Assembly (NCBI RefSeq): GCF_001571405.1
Contig: NZ_BCNX01000006.1
Span: forward strand, 186,001 to 250,000
DNA length: 64,000 nt
Source: Methanoculleus thermophilus
GTDB taxonomy: Archaea > Halobacteriota > Methanomicrobia > Methanomicrobiales > Methanoculleaceae
Direction: 5' to 3'
The notes beneath the pieces are model-generated. The model made no database searches. It had not been told where the DNA came from and saw only the letters and a program-made list of their open reading frames with translations. The position numbers and the translations under genes were made by a program. Shown piece after piece: positions 28,528 through 36,715 of this stretch (the first letter of the stretch is position 1; each line of letters opens with the position of its first letter).

Positions 28528-29145
28528 ATGACTCCTTCATACGAGGATCTTCTAAAGAAGGCTTATACCAATATCACGGAGCCGACGGAGTTTGAGGATA
28601 GGTTCACGGTTCCGACCGCCCGCGTCTTCATCGAGGGGAAGACCACTGTTCTTGAGAACTTCGCAGAGATTGCAAATACTCTCCGGCGCGACCAGGATCA
28701 CCTCATGAAGCACCTCCTCGGAGAACTCGGCACCGCCGGCAAGATCGAGGGGACGCGAGCCATCTTCTCGGGGAAGTTCGAGCAGGAACAGATCAGCACG
28801 ATCATCAAGGGTTACGTCGACGACTACGTCATCTGCTCCGAGTGTGGAAAGCCGGATACCCGCCTCGTCAAGAGCGACCGGGTCCTGATGCTCCGGTGCG
28901 ACGCCTGCGGTGGTCACAGACCGGTCCGGAAGAGAAAGGCGACCCAGGACTCCTCTGCAGCGGTAAAGCCGACCGAGGGGGCAGTCATGGAGGTCACCCC
29001 GCAGTTCCTCTCGAAGCGCGGTGACGGCGTCGTGAAACTCGACCGCTACACAATGTATGTCGCAAACGCAAAACCGGGTCAGAAGGTGAAGGTGAAGATC
29101 ACCCGGATCGCCGGGACGATCATCTTTACCGAGCGCGTGGACTGA
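28528..29145 (+). CDS. Translation initiation factor aIF2 beta with C-terminal TRAM domain
   Basis: A 205-residue aIF2-beta. The N-terminal helix and the core [21 protein letters not shown]-type region match the family, followed by the zinc ribbon (CSECGKPD and CDACGG, residues ~109-132). After a short linker, residues ~150-205 form a TRAM RNA-binding domain ([20 protein letters not shown], then [18 protein letters not shown]). The factor helps bring initiator tRNA to the ribosome as part of aIF2. The TRAM fusion is not universal in archaea. Its last 20 bases overlap the convergent methyltransferase gene. Confidence 0.93.
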   Translation: MTPSYEDLLKKAYTNITEPTEFEDRFTVPTARVFIEGKTTVLENFAEIANTLRRDQDHLMKHLLGELGTAGKIEGTRAIFSGKFEQEQISTIIKGYVDDYVICSECGKPDTRLVKSDRVLMLRCDACGGHRPVRKRKATQDSSAAVKPTEGAVMEVTPQFLSKRGDGVVKLDRYTMYVANAKPGQKVKVKITRIAGTIIFTERVD

Positions 29146-29758
29146 GCACGCCTTTTCTGATCTCCACCCACATCCCCTCCTCTTCTTCCCGGATACGGGC
29201 GTGGGCGAGACCACTCTCTCTAAGTTCCCGGCGGAGCGTCTCGGGAGTCGCCTGCCCGCTTCGCCGGGCGACGTCGTCGTCCCAGTTCGGGTTTCGCCGC
29301 CGCATCTCAGCAAAAATGGCTTTTTTGATCTCGGGGGTCCCGAAACTTCCGCCGACGAACGCAACGCCGCCGGGTCGGAGGACCCGCTCGATCTCGCGGA
29401 ATGCCTGGGGCCGATCTTCCCAGAAGTAGATTGAGCCCCGGCTGACGGCGAGGGAGACGGAATCGTCCCGGAGGGGCATACAGTGGACATCGCCGGTGAC
29501 CGGGATTACTCTGGCCGGCAAGTCTGCGGCAGTCTTTTGGGCAATCCGGGACATCGCCGGGTCGGCATCGAGCGCGATGACGGAGAGGTTGCTCCGCTCG
29601 GCGAGCGCGACGGCAAGAAGGCCCGGCCCGCTCCCGATATCAAGCGCAAACCCGTCCCGTATCCCGGACCACTCGAGCGCCTGCTCGGCGATGACGGGAT
29701 AGATGGGGGCAAAGACCTCCCGCGCGATCCGGGCGAAGCCCTCGGCGCTCCTCTTCAT
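29126..29758 (-). CDS. Class I SAM-dependent methyltransferase
   Basis: A 210-residue methyltransferase with a Rossmann core: motif [20 protein letters not shown] near residue 40, the acidic end of strand two ([10 protein letters not shown]), then [15 protein letters not shown] and the UbiE/COQ5-type phrase [20 protein letters not shown]. The substrate cannot be inferred. ATG 29758 is eight bases downstream of the rpo11 stop, so the two genes are probably cotranscribed. It ends inside the 3' end of the convergent aIF2-beta gene. Confidence 0.85.
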   Translation of the reverse strand: MKRSAEGFARIAREVFAPIYPVIAEQALEWSGIRDGFALDIGSGPGLLAVALAERSNLSVIALDADPAMSRIAQKTAADLPARVIPVTGDVHCMPLRDDSVSLAVSRGSIYFWEDRPQAFREIERVLRPGGVAFVGGSFGTPEIKKAIFAEMRRRNPNWDDDVARRSGQATPETLRRELRESGLAHARIREEEEGMWVEIRKGVLSPRAR

Positions 29759-29766
29759 GGGCAGTC

Positions 29767-30045
29767 TTATGCGGTATCGAGGGTTTTGACCTGCCGGAGG
29801 AGTTCTTCAGCTACGCTGGAGAGCCGCTTTGCAGCATCGGTGACTGCAAGGAGAGGGGGCCGGCCGTTAATTGTTGTGACGACCAGTTCGGGGTCGGTGA
29901 ACTTGAACGCCTGACGGCGCTGCGCCACGTCCACGTCGGGATCGTTCAAGAGTTCGGCGGCGAGCGCGTTGATATATGTGTTGCCTTCGCCTTCAAAGAG
30001 GATCCGGGCCTTATCGTCAGTCAACTCCAGGAGTTTGATCTTCAT
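29767..30045 (-). CDS. rpo11: DNA-directed RNA polymerase subunit Rpo11 (L)
   Basis: A 92-residue RNA polymerase assembly subunit equivalent to eukaryotic RPB11. The opening MKIKLLELTDDKARILFEGE and the following GNTYINALAAELLNDPDVDV match the family closely. It pairs with Rpo3 in the polymerase assembly platform. Starts at 30045, 30051 (ATG) or 30057 (TTG) are possible; 30045 fits the family's usual N-terminus. A methyltransferase gene follows in the same direction. Confidence 0.93.
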   Translation of the reverse strand: MKIKLLELTDDKARILFEGEGNTYINALAAELLNDPDVDVAQRRQAFKFTDPELVVTTINGRPPLLAVTDAAKRLSSVAEELLRQVKTLDTA

Positions 30046-30178
30046 GGCCATACGCAACTATGTTTGGTTTTGTGAGGAGTATATAGGTATGGGTGGGTCC
30101 GGATCATCCTCCGCTGCGTCAGTGCTTCAGGAGCGCTGTGGCCGGGGAGCCATGCCGCGTGATGATCCCTCCCGGTCC

Positions 30179-31211
30179 TTATGACCCGTGCACGTCCGGC
30201 GCGACCAGGTCGCGGAGTTCCCTGCGGTCGCGCGATGTGTCCCAGACCCCGGGTTCATCATCTGCCCGCGTGATGATCATGGCCTCTGGATAATCTTCGA
30301 GATCCAGAAAAATTATCACCTCGTTTACCGTGACCACCTTCGGCGACCCGTCAACGAGATAACCTGTCTCAAACGTCGTGGGGATCGGGAAGTTCATCGC
30401 GACGTAGGTGCCGTTCTGTTTCATGGCCTCCAGTTCCTCCGGCGAGAACCCCGTCTTGTACTGAGCAGAGATGCACCGGATCTGCTCGCCGCATTCTGCT
30501 TCGATGGCGGGATACCCGGGGTCTTCCGGGTGGAGGAAGACGCTCAGGCCTCCTGCGCGGTGAATCTCGATGTAGGGGGTATCCTCCCCGGGGTTGTCTG
30601 CCGGACGAGGCGTCCAGTCCCCCGGCATTCCCGGCAACGCCTCGCCATGATCCAGTCCGAGGAAGAAACCTCTCCCAACCTCCCATCCCGCACCCTCCAT
30701 CCAGACAACAATCGCTTCTGCCGGTATGGTTCGATTGTTCAGGGCGGCCAGATGCATCTTGAGGCGTACCTTCTCCCCCATCCGAAGGGTGAAGGAGTCC
30801 GGGACATAGGAGACGCATACATCATCGGGCAACCCGTCGGTCCGAACGACCCTGACATCAATACTGGTGTCGGCCTCCGAGGAGACGATGATCAGGAGGG
30901 TCGCCGATGCATTCGATCCCAGAATGAGTGTCGGCGCTCCCGGGCGATCGACCCTCACTTCCTCAAAGCCCGAGGAGTTCCCCGTATCGAACTCAAAGAG
31001 GAAAGGAGGAGCCCCCTCCTTGCCAGCAGGAGCGTTGATGATCGGCTTATCCAAGATGTCTGGCTGGAACGTGGGGGGTCGGTACCGAAGTCACATCGCC
31101 AAGTACCCCCTCGCTCGTACACCCGGCCATAAGAAGGACACACCCCAGAATAGCAAGAGAGAGCATAGGGGCCGGCACTGTCTTTTTAAGCCTGCTCCTT
31201 TCCTTTTCCAT
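30179..31211 (-). pseudogene. Lipoprotein gene interrupted by a one-base frameshift
   Basis: The first frame starts at ATG 31211 (GGAGGAGTG ahead) and encodes a lipoprotein signal: a basic start (MEKERSRLKK), a hydrophobic core and the lipobox LLMAGC, after which the mature protein would be lipid-anchored outside the membrane. It stops at 31047. A second frame carries on from there to 30179 with 290 natural-looking residues (beta-rich, many DxxG turns). Deleting one C from the six-C tract (31073-31078 on the plus strand) joins them as SVPTPTFQPDILDKPII. This is either gene decay, phase variation or a sequencing error. The product family is unknown. Confidence 0.75.
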
Positions 31212-31285
31212 CGTCTCTTCACTCCTCCCGCTGCGGGAACGTGCATTACGTCCCCCAATTTGCTTCCGGTACTCGCTACTACAGC

Positions 31286-32116
31286 CTAAAACTGACTCGC
31301 CGTCAGGCAATATGTCCATAGGACTGCCGAACCCGCGCTGTCCTGCCGCCTCTCTTCGCAAATCCCATACATGGACTGCGTCCCCTCATAATTTCCAATC
31401 CAATCAACCGCATACTTCCCGGCGTTTCCCACCCGGCATTCACCCGGTTTCGGCCTGATCTTGCCCTGGTGCAGGATGAAGTCCTTGCTGATGTTGTGGC
31501 AATCCGAACCCGAAAACTCGAGGCCAAACCGTAATGTAACTGTATTTTCAACACCACGCATATCCCCATCGGGGGCGTACCAGAGCAAGTTTGATGTGGA
31601 ATTTTCGAACTCTACCCGGCTCCAAAAGTTCCGAAGGTTTGAGTCGTCGCCCATCCAAGTATCCTCGCGATTTTTCGTAGCGCCCCACTGCCACCAGTAG
31701 TAATGATCTCTGCCCTGCTCGTCGGTCAGGTCTAACGCATAGAGAACCAGTGCATTGTCGGAATCTGCCAGGACCACGCCGTCGTTGTTCCCGATTTCCA
31801 GACTGCCGCTCCATGCCGACACATACCGGATATTCGGCGTCGCACCCGCCCCCTGAGAGGGACCGCGGGTTTCGTCAGGGATGTGCAGTCTTAATGCGCT
31901 CACGGCCTCCGGACCGTATTTCTGCTCCATTCTCCCGGCGTAGGCCATAAATTCTTCTTCAGACATGCCTGAACTATTGGGGGCAATTCGCAGCGTTTCC
32001 TGAGCAGTATTCGCAGAGAGAACTGCCTCGGCACCCACCGCCAGCACGAAGGCTACGCCTGCGATCAGCAGCGCCACGAACAGGACACAGATGCCGATCA
32101 GAAATGTTCTTTTCAT
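31286..32116 (-). CDS. Membrane-anchored or secreted hypothetical protein
   Basis: A 276-residue protein starting with a clear N-terminal hydrophobic segment (MKRTFLIGICVLFVALLIAG), which is either a signal anchor or cleaved peptide. The outside part begins with a short helical region (SEEEFMAYAGRMEQKYG) and then a beta-rich domain with many aromatic residues (DHYYWWQWGATKNRED). Several Cys near the C-terminus (SDCHNI, GECRVG, GICEE, YCLT) could form disulfides. I do not recognise the family. Its 5' leader holds the structured repeat shared with the gene at 34979. The lipoprotein gene follows 75 bases downstream. Confidence 0.7.
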   Translation of the reverse strand: MKRTFLIGICVLFVALLIAGVAFVLAVGAEAVLSANTAQETLRIAPNSSGMSEEEFMAYAGRMEQKYGPEAVSALRLHIPDETRGPSQGAGATPNIRYVSAWSGSLEIGNNDGVVLADSDNALVLYALDLTDEQGRDHYYWWQWGATKNREDTWMGDDSNLRNFWSRVEFENSTSNLLWYAPDGDMRGVENTVTLRFGLEFSGSDCHNISKDFILHQGKIRPKPGECRVGNAGKYAVDWIGNYEGTQSMYGICEERRQDSAGSAVLWTYCLTASQF

Positions 32117-32156
32117 GATTCTTCACTTTCGTTCATGCATACACAAGATCACGGAG

Positions 32157-32312
32157 CCGCAACGACTATCCCCGATGACAGTCAACAGCCCTCTGCCCTC
32201 GAGCACGCGGTGGGGGTCGGGACACGACGCCAATCAGGCTTCCCGGCTCCCTCGGGATTCCGCATGCGGCTTCCCCGATTGAGGCGTCAACGTTCCTCCT
32301 CATAACGTTTCT
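32157..32312 (-). repeat. Structured leader repeat, copy 1
   Basis: About 156 bases upstream of the 31286 gene align end to end with 35539-35697, about three quarters identical by eye. On the minus strand a stem GACT...AGTC encloses the conserved loop CATCGGGGAT; the other copy has GGCT...AGCC in the same place. A CCGCATGCGG hairpin is enclosed by a longer stem (GACGC with GCGTC, CAATC with GATTG). Copies lie in the 5' untranslated region of secreted-protein genes. Confidence 0.6.
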
Positions 32313-32572
32313 GTGCATTCCCTTGAACTGTCATCGCGGTTCAGGCCCGCCGGTTCTCCCAAATTAACAGCGAACAGTCTGATTCGTGAGTGGAACGGCC
32401 GATCTCTAGTCGAAATTTGCCTCGGCCGGCACCTCGCGGGTTTGAGAACACACCCCGACCGAAAACCCGAATAAATTCATCTGATACTTAAATCCTGTGA
32501 TACTGTTGGCCAAATTCCTTCACGGCTCCTCGACGTATAGGAAATGCGCGCTGGCCGGGCTGCCCTCTACCG

Positions 32573-33588
32573 TCACCGGACATCCATCCGCATGAACTTC
32601 CCGTATGCGGCAGCGAAGAAGACCGACGTGAAGGCGACCAACGCCGCGATGCCCCTCCAGATCCTGCTTGTCGCATCATCAGGCGACAGATCCGATGGAT
32701 CGACAACCGTCCATGCCACCGCGTAATAATTCACCATCGGTGAGAAGAGGTTGACCGTATCGGTGACGAACTGCATCTTGTTCTGGTATGTTTTCATCTC
32801 CGCGTCGTATCGGTCGCACTCCTCCTCGTACGCTTTCAGCACTGCTATGTCGCCTGAGATATGGGTCCTCCCGTCAGCGTCCGTCCAAGCCGGCATTTCC
32901 GGTCTCTGCGGCGGGTCGCCCGCGGCCACGCCCCCGAGAATCATCCCGAACAGTTGTAGCACGTAGGCGAGGGCAAAGAAGAGTGCTAGACCGTAGACCA
33001 TCGCATGCCCGCTCTCTTTTGTGACGACCGAGAGAGCAAGAGCGAGGGCGAAGAACGCCAGCAGGTACATGAGTGATACGAACCCGAGAGCTCCGATAGC
33101 GAAAACCTCGTCCGGCGTCGGCACGATCGAGCAGACGAGGAGCACGCGAGGGTGATGGCAAACGCGATAACAAGAGCAACCCCGAGAGCTGCAGCCCCAC
33201 CGAGCGCTTTGCCGTTGATGATCTCGTCCCGGAAGATCGGGTGGGCGAGGAGCGTCTTTAACGTTCGGGTCTCCTTCTCCTTTGATATCAAGTCAAACCC
33301 GGTCGCAATCGCGAGGACGCCCCCGAACGGTACCAGGGAACTGACCAGTTGCATGAAGATGAAGAGGATCGACGGCCGGTCGGGCATCATGCCGGGTCCG
33401 GTGGAGTCCCCCGCTGCCTGTAACTGCTGGTTATACGACTCGAGACTCTGGTTGTACTGGTCGATCCCCTGGTGCATGCCGAGCAGGGCAAACATCAGGA
33501 GCAATGCAAGGATCACCAGGAATTTCCGGCTGGTGAGGTGGTCGGTAAACTCCTTCCCGGCCACGGTGAAGATTCGTTCTGCTGTCAT
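32573..33588 (-). pseudogene. ABC-2 type permease, frameshifted paralogue
   Basis: The N-terminal half reads from ATG 33588 (MTAERIFTVAGKEFTDHLTS) to the frame break at about 33140; the C-terminal half continues in another frame from 33145 to 32573 (LLVCSIVPTPDEV to YGKFMRMDVR). Compared with the intact paralogue at 33824, which reads ITAILLVLSIVP at this point, the shift is a net gain of two bases or loss of one. The joined protein would have six membrane helices and a large outside loop with the shared GDPPQRPE motif. No homopolymer is at the break, so decay is more likely than read error. No ATPase gene is adjacent. Confidence 0.75.
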
Positions 33589-33614
33589 GAATTCACTCTG
33601 TTATCCTCGTCGCT

Positions 33615-33734
33615 CTAGAGCGAGCCCCCGTCAATGGTCACGGCACACAACTCGTTCTCCACGCTGACCGGTATCACTGCCATACAGACAAGGGCGGCGG
33701 CAGCGCATGCTCCGAACATTTTCTTCTGTTTCAT
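33615..33734 (-). CDS. 39-residue secreted-peptide-like protein
   Basis: Between the two permease genes an ATG at 33734 is preceded at good distance by GAGGTGAAA, the same ribosome site used by the secreted-protein genes at 35497 and 37844. The 39 codons give MKQKKMFGACAAAALVCMAV as a basic start plus hydrophobic core, then a short tail with one Cys and acidic residues ending in TIDGGSL before TAG. It looks like a signal peptide with a very short mature part, or a small membrane peptide. It could be the cargo or a regulator of the flanking permeases. No family is recognised. Confidence 0.5.
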   Translation of the reverse strand: MKQKKMFGACAAAALVCMAVIPVSVENELCAVTIDGGSL

Positions 33735-33823
33735 GATGGTTTCACCTCATCTTCACGGAACCCTAGCAGTCCGGCGGGGAACCGGGAAGAGGACACACTT
33801 CTCCGTGCCGCCGCTCCCCGCCC

Positions 33824-34876
33824 TCACCGAATGTCCATCCGCATGAACACCCCGTACGCGGCGGCGAAGAAGACCGACGGGAAGACGATCAGACCCACGA
33901 TACCTGCCCAGACACTGCCAAGAGATTCCGGAAGCGATCGCTCTTGGGGCGCAGAAATGACATCGGCTACAGTCTGGTAACTCTTCTGCGGCGAGAGAAG
34001 CGTGACCACATTGGTGACGAGTCTCTTCTTCTCGGTATACGCCGCCAGGTCCTCCTGATACTCTTTCAACGCTTCGTGCCGAGCGGAATCAGCACCCTGG
34101 GCGACATACGACCCGGTTGCATTGGAGACGTATGTGAATGTGAGTTCCTTGACCGCCGGTGTTTCGGGGCGTTGCGGCGGGTCGCCTGCGACAAGCCCTC
34201 CAACCGTCGCCCCGAGCACCGGGAGGAGCGACGAGACGACGAAGAGGACCACGAGGGTGAAGATCAACGCGTTGCCGCTCTCCCGGGTGACCGCCGAGGT
34301 CGCTAGAGCGACGGTAAACCAGGCGATCAGGAAGAGGAGCGAAACTACCCCGAAGATCAGGATAGCGACGACCTCGCCCGCCGTCGGGACGATCGAGAGC
34401 ACGAGGAGGATGGCGGTGATGAGGGCAAGGGCAAGCCCCACGACGACTCCCAGGGCGGCGGCGCCCCCGAGTGCTTTGCCGACGATGACCTCGTCGCGGT
34501 AGACCGGGTGCGCAAGGAGGGTTTTGAGCGATCGGGTCTCTTTCTCGCGGGTGACCAGGTCGAACCCGGCTGCGATGGCAAGCAGTGCGCCGAGCGTCAT
34601 CGTGGTCCCGGTCATGGAGCTGAAGACGTATAGGATCGAGGGCTTGCCCGGCATCTCAAGCCACCAGGCCCCGAGTTCCTGCAGGTCCCGGTACTCGTCT
34701 GCCGCCTGCATCGCTTTGTTGTACGAAGCCAGGGCGTCATCGTAGCGCTCGATCCCTTGGGCCATACCGACCATGGCGATGATGAGATACAGGGCGAAGA
34801 TCAGGAGGAACCGCCGGCTCGTGAAGAGGTCAGAGAACTCTTTTGCGGCTACAATGAGGCTGCGTTCTGCGGTCAT
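33824..34876 (-). CDS. ABC-2 type transporter permease
   Basis: A 350-residue membrane protein of the NosY/ABC-2 group. An N-terminal cytoplasmic segment (MTAERSLIVAAKEFSDLFTS) and helix one are followed by a ~60-residue outside loop, the cytoplasmic coupling phrase GFDLVTREKETRSLKTLLAH (typical of these permeases), four membrane helices, another long outside loop with GDPPQRPE, and a final helix. It needs an ATPase partner that is not in the window. It is a clear paralogue of the broken gene downstream, with the small peptide gene between them. Start ATG 34876 has GAGAGAAAA upstream. Confidence 0.85.
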   Translation of the reverse strand: MTAERSLIVAAKEFSDLFTSRRFLLIFALYLIIAMVGMAQGIERYDDALASYNKAMQAADEYRDLQELGAWWLEMPGKPSILYVFSSMTGTTMTLGALLAIAAGFDLVTREKETRSLKTLLAHPVYRDEVIVGKALGGAAALGVVVGLALALITAILLVLSIVPTAGEVVAILIFGVVSLLFLIAWFTVALATSAVTRESGNALIFTLVVLFVVSSLLPVLGATVGGLVAGDPPQRPETPAVKELTFTYVSNATGSYVAQGADSARHEALKEYQEDLAAYTEKKRLVTNVVTLLSPQKSYQTVADVISAPQERSLPESLGSVWAGIVGLIVFPSVFFAAAYGVFMRMDIR

Positions 34877-34951
34877 GGGATGTTTTCTCTCTGGTTTCCG
34901 GTCCTGACGCCAGATCTCCCCAGGTCGATCGGTAACCCAGTCAAGAACAAA

Positions 34952-34971
34952 GGGTGCCGTTTACGGCACCC
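34952..34971 (-). terminator. Hairpin between secreted-protein gene and permease gene
   Basis: A perfect nine-base stem with a two-base loop (GGGTGCCGT-TT-ACGGCACCC on the plus strand) eight bases after the stop codon of the 34979 gene. On the minus strand it is followed by TTTGTTCTT. It may terminate or attenuate the transcript before the permease gene. Confidence 0.5.
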
Positions 34972-34978
34972 GAGATCG

Positions 34979-35497
34979 TTATGTTTGCAGTTTAGTTGTT
35001 CCATCAAACCAGGTATTTCCGGCAAGACTGATCTTCTCGACGACAACCCGATAGATATCGCCTTCCTGGAGACGCTGGTCGTACCGCACGTGACGCTCAC
35101 CGTTCTCGGTGAACGGGAGCCATGGCCCATCGTCCTGCGCGAGGACGCGGTTGTTGCTGTCGACCAGTTTCAGTCGCAGGTCGCTCCATTCGCCGTCGAC
35201 CTGATAGAACTTCATGTCGACCTGAATGGAGTTGTAGACGCCGGAGGGCACCGCAAACTGAAAGGTCCGACTGGGCTGCGATTCAGTGATGGTACTTCCA
35301 AAGGGAAATGTAGCGACATCCTGTACACCAATTTCTCCTAAAATCTCTCCAGAAAGCACATCAACATCCGTGGCATCGCCCGCATCCGATGATGGGGGCT
35401 GGAGATATACGGCAAAGTCGGCCACTTCTTCCGCCGAAACTCCCCCAAAGCAGAGCAGCACGAGGAGTGCGGCTATGCCAATCTGCAATAGTTTCAT
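34979..35497 (-). CDS. Secreted PPC-like beta-sandwich protein
   Basis: A 172-residue exported protein: signal peptide MKLLQIGIAALLVLLCFGGVSA, a short Ser/Asp-rich linker, then a beta-sandwich that resembles bacterial pre-peptidase C-terminal (PPC) domains (FQFAVPSGVYNSIQVDMKFY, then SDLRLKLVDSNNRVLAQDDG). The neighbouring secreted protein at 36716 has the same pattern (HQFYVGSGVEYLEVYLNWG, DSLALTIYTPSG). ATG 35497 follows GAGGTGAAAACC. A ~190-base leader with the structured repeat and a TATA box precedes it. It probably stays outside the cell, bound to the surface or to a partner. Confidence 0.7.
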   Translation of the reverse strand: MKLLQIGIAALLVLLCFGGVSAEEVADFAVYLQPPSSDAGDATDVDVLSGEILGEIGVQDVATFPFGSTITESQPSRTFQFAVPSGVYNSIQVDMKFYQVDGEWSDLRLKLVDSNNRVLAQDDGPWLPFTENGERHVRYDQRLQEGDIYRVVVEKISLAGNTWFDGTTKLQT

Positions 35498-35538
35498 GGT
35501 TTTCACCTCATTCACGCGTGCTCCGGAAGGCCGTAGAA

Positions 35539-35697
35539 CCGCAACGGCTATCCCCGATGGGAGCCAACAGCCCTGTTGCCCTCCGGGCACGCTGTGGGAG
35601 TCCGGGATCCGACGTCAATCAGAGTTCCCCGCCCCCGCGGGATACCGCATGCGGTATCACTGATGGAGACTTCGCTGTTCTTCTTTATACCGTTTCT
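35539..35697 (-). repeat. Structured leader repeat, copy 2
   Basis: The second copy of the ~156-base leader repeat, ahead of the 34979 gene. It contains the perfect 18-base palindrome GATACCGCATGCGGTATC at 35641-35658, the stem GGCT/AGCC around the conserved loop CATCGGGGAT, and a long-range stem (ATCAG with CTGAT). Pairs that differ from copy 1 mostly change on both sides, which supports a folded RNA. Confidence 0.6.
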
Positions 35698-35714
35698 CGG
35701 ACAAACGCCGATTC
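35683..35714 (-). promoter_or_regulatory. Shared element plus TATA box of the 34979 gene
   Basis: On the minus strand GAATCGGCGTTTGTCCG (35714-35698) is followed six bases later by the TATA-like GGTATAAAG (35691-35683). The first part is one of three copies of a motif in this block and lies where BRE or an operator would be. Confidence 0.55.
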
Positions 35715-35850
35715 ATCCGGGCGTTCATAGACCTCAAGTTCATGGAAAAGAGCTGGAGTGCTGGTATCAGAGCCTGGTACTCCGGTGCTTCTCCCAAAGA
35801 CTGGTGTGCAGGCGGAGTGCGCGCACTCGGGGCCGTAGCGAGGCCGGGCG

Positions 35851-36696
35851 TCACGACGAACGATCGCCAACGTGGGGGACCGGGTCAAACCTCAGTTGAG
35901 AGAGGAGGCCGTCGATATCCCTCCCCGGGGCTGATCCCTCCAGCGGGTGCTGCCGCGCTCCGGGCCGGTTCGGTATAATGATCCGCATGTCCGTCAGTAT
36001 ACGAGAATAGTTCTCGGCGAGAGTATACCGCACACACCGCCCATCCCTCTCTGCGATCACAACACCCAGATCTTCCAAGTATCGTAGGTGCTCATAAACT
36101 GTAGTTCCTGATAACTCGACGTTTTCTGCAATCTCTTCGTTGCATGCGCCTTGATTGAGATAGATTTCTGTTATAATTCTCCGCAGACTCTCGTTCCTCA
36201 GTGCGATGATGAGGGTCTCCTCCTCGGCCGAGTATGGAGCATCTGCAACGAAGTAATGAGTCCTCCCTCTTTCCAGTATCGTCTTTAAGAGACCCACGGA
36301 TTCCATCGTTTTCATATGGTAATCAAGCGTCCCTCGCGTCAGAGGCACACGCCTCAATATCTCCCTGAAGTGCAATCCCGGGTTCCTCTTGACAAATCTC
36401 AAGATCTTGCGTCTCTGCGGACTCTCAAGGGCGTTTTCTTTGCAAATCCGTTTGTACCCGAGGTATCCGGCGGCCTTCAACGGAATGAGGGTCTCGATCG
36501 GGGCTGCCGTCAACTGGGGAAATACAGACAGCAGCAGAAAGAGCCAGAGCGGTATCGGGTCTACCTCCTGCACCTTCTCGCCCGATATGGACATGCCGGG
36601 CTCTTGCCCGACGTTTCTTGAGGGCCGGACCGTGTATTCGGTGGCATCGGCAACCGCTACCAGCAGCACCAGAAAAAGGATCGAGAGGATAAGCAA
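35851..36696 (-). CDS. Membrane-tethered regulator with two winged-helix domains
   Basis: A 281-residue protein from TTG 36696 (GGTGG ahead, 19 bases past the preceding stop). Helix one (LLILSILFLVLLVAVADA) leads into a ~28-residue outside segment beginning with YTVRPS, then a second membrane helix (PLWLFLLLSVFP, ~49-65). The cytoplasmic part has two winged helix-turn-helix domains: residues ~92-150 (RRKILRFVKRNPGLHFREIL) and ~167-228 (NEEIAENVELSGTTVYEHLR). It is best read as a one-component sensor that binds an outside ligand and controls nearby promoters. The ~45-residue tail is Pro/Arg-rich. An ATG-start longer frame overlaps the upstream gene and is rejected. Confidence 0.75.
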   Translation of the reverse strand: MLILSILFLVLLVAVADATEYTVRPSRNVGQEPGMSISGEKVQEVDPIPLWLFLLLSVFPQLTAAPIETLIPLKAAGYLGYKRICKENALESPQRRKILRFVKRNPGLHFREILRRVPLTRGTLDYHMKTMESVGLLKTILERGRTHYFVADAPYSAEEETLIIALRNESLRRIITEIYLNQGACNEEIAENVELSGTTVYEHLRYLEDLGVVIAERDGRCVRYTLAENYSRILTDMRIIIPNRPGARQHPLEGSAPGRDIDGLLSQLRFDPVPHVGDRSS

Positions 36697-36715
36697 CCGG
36701 AGATGTCCACCGGGC

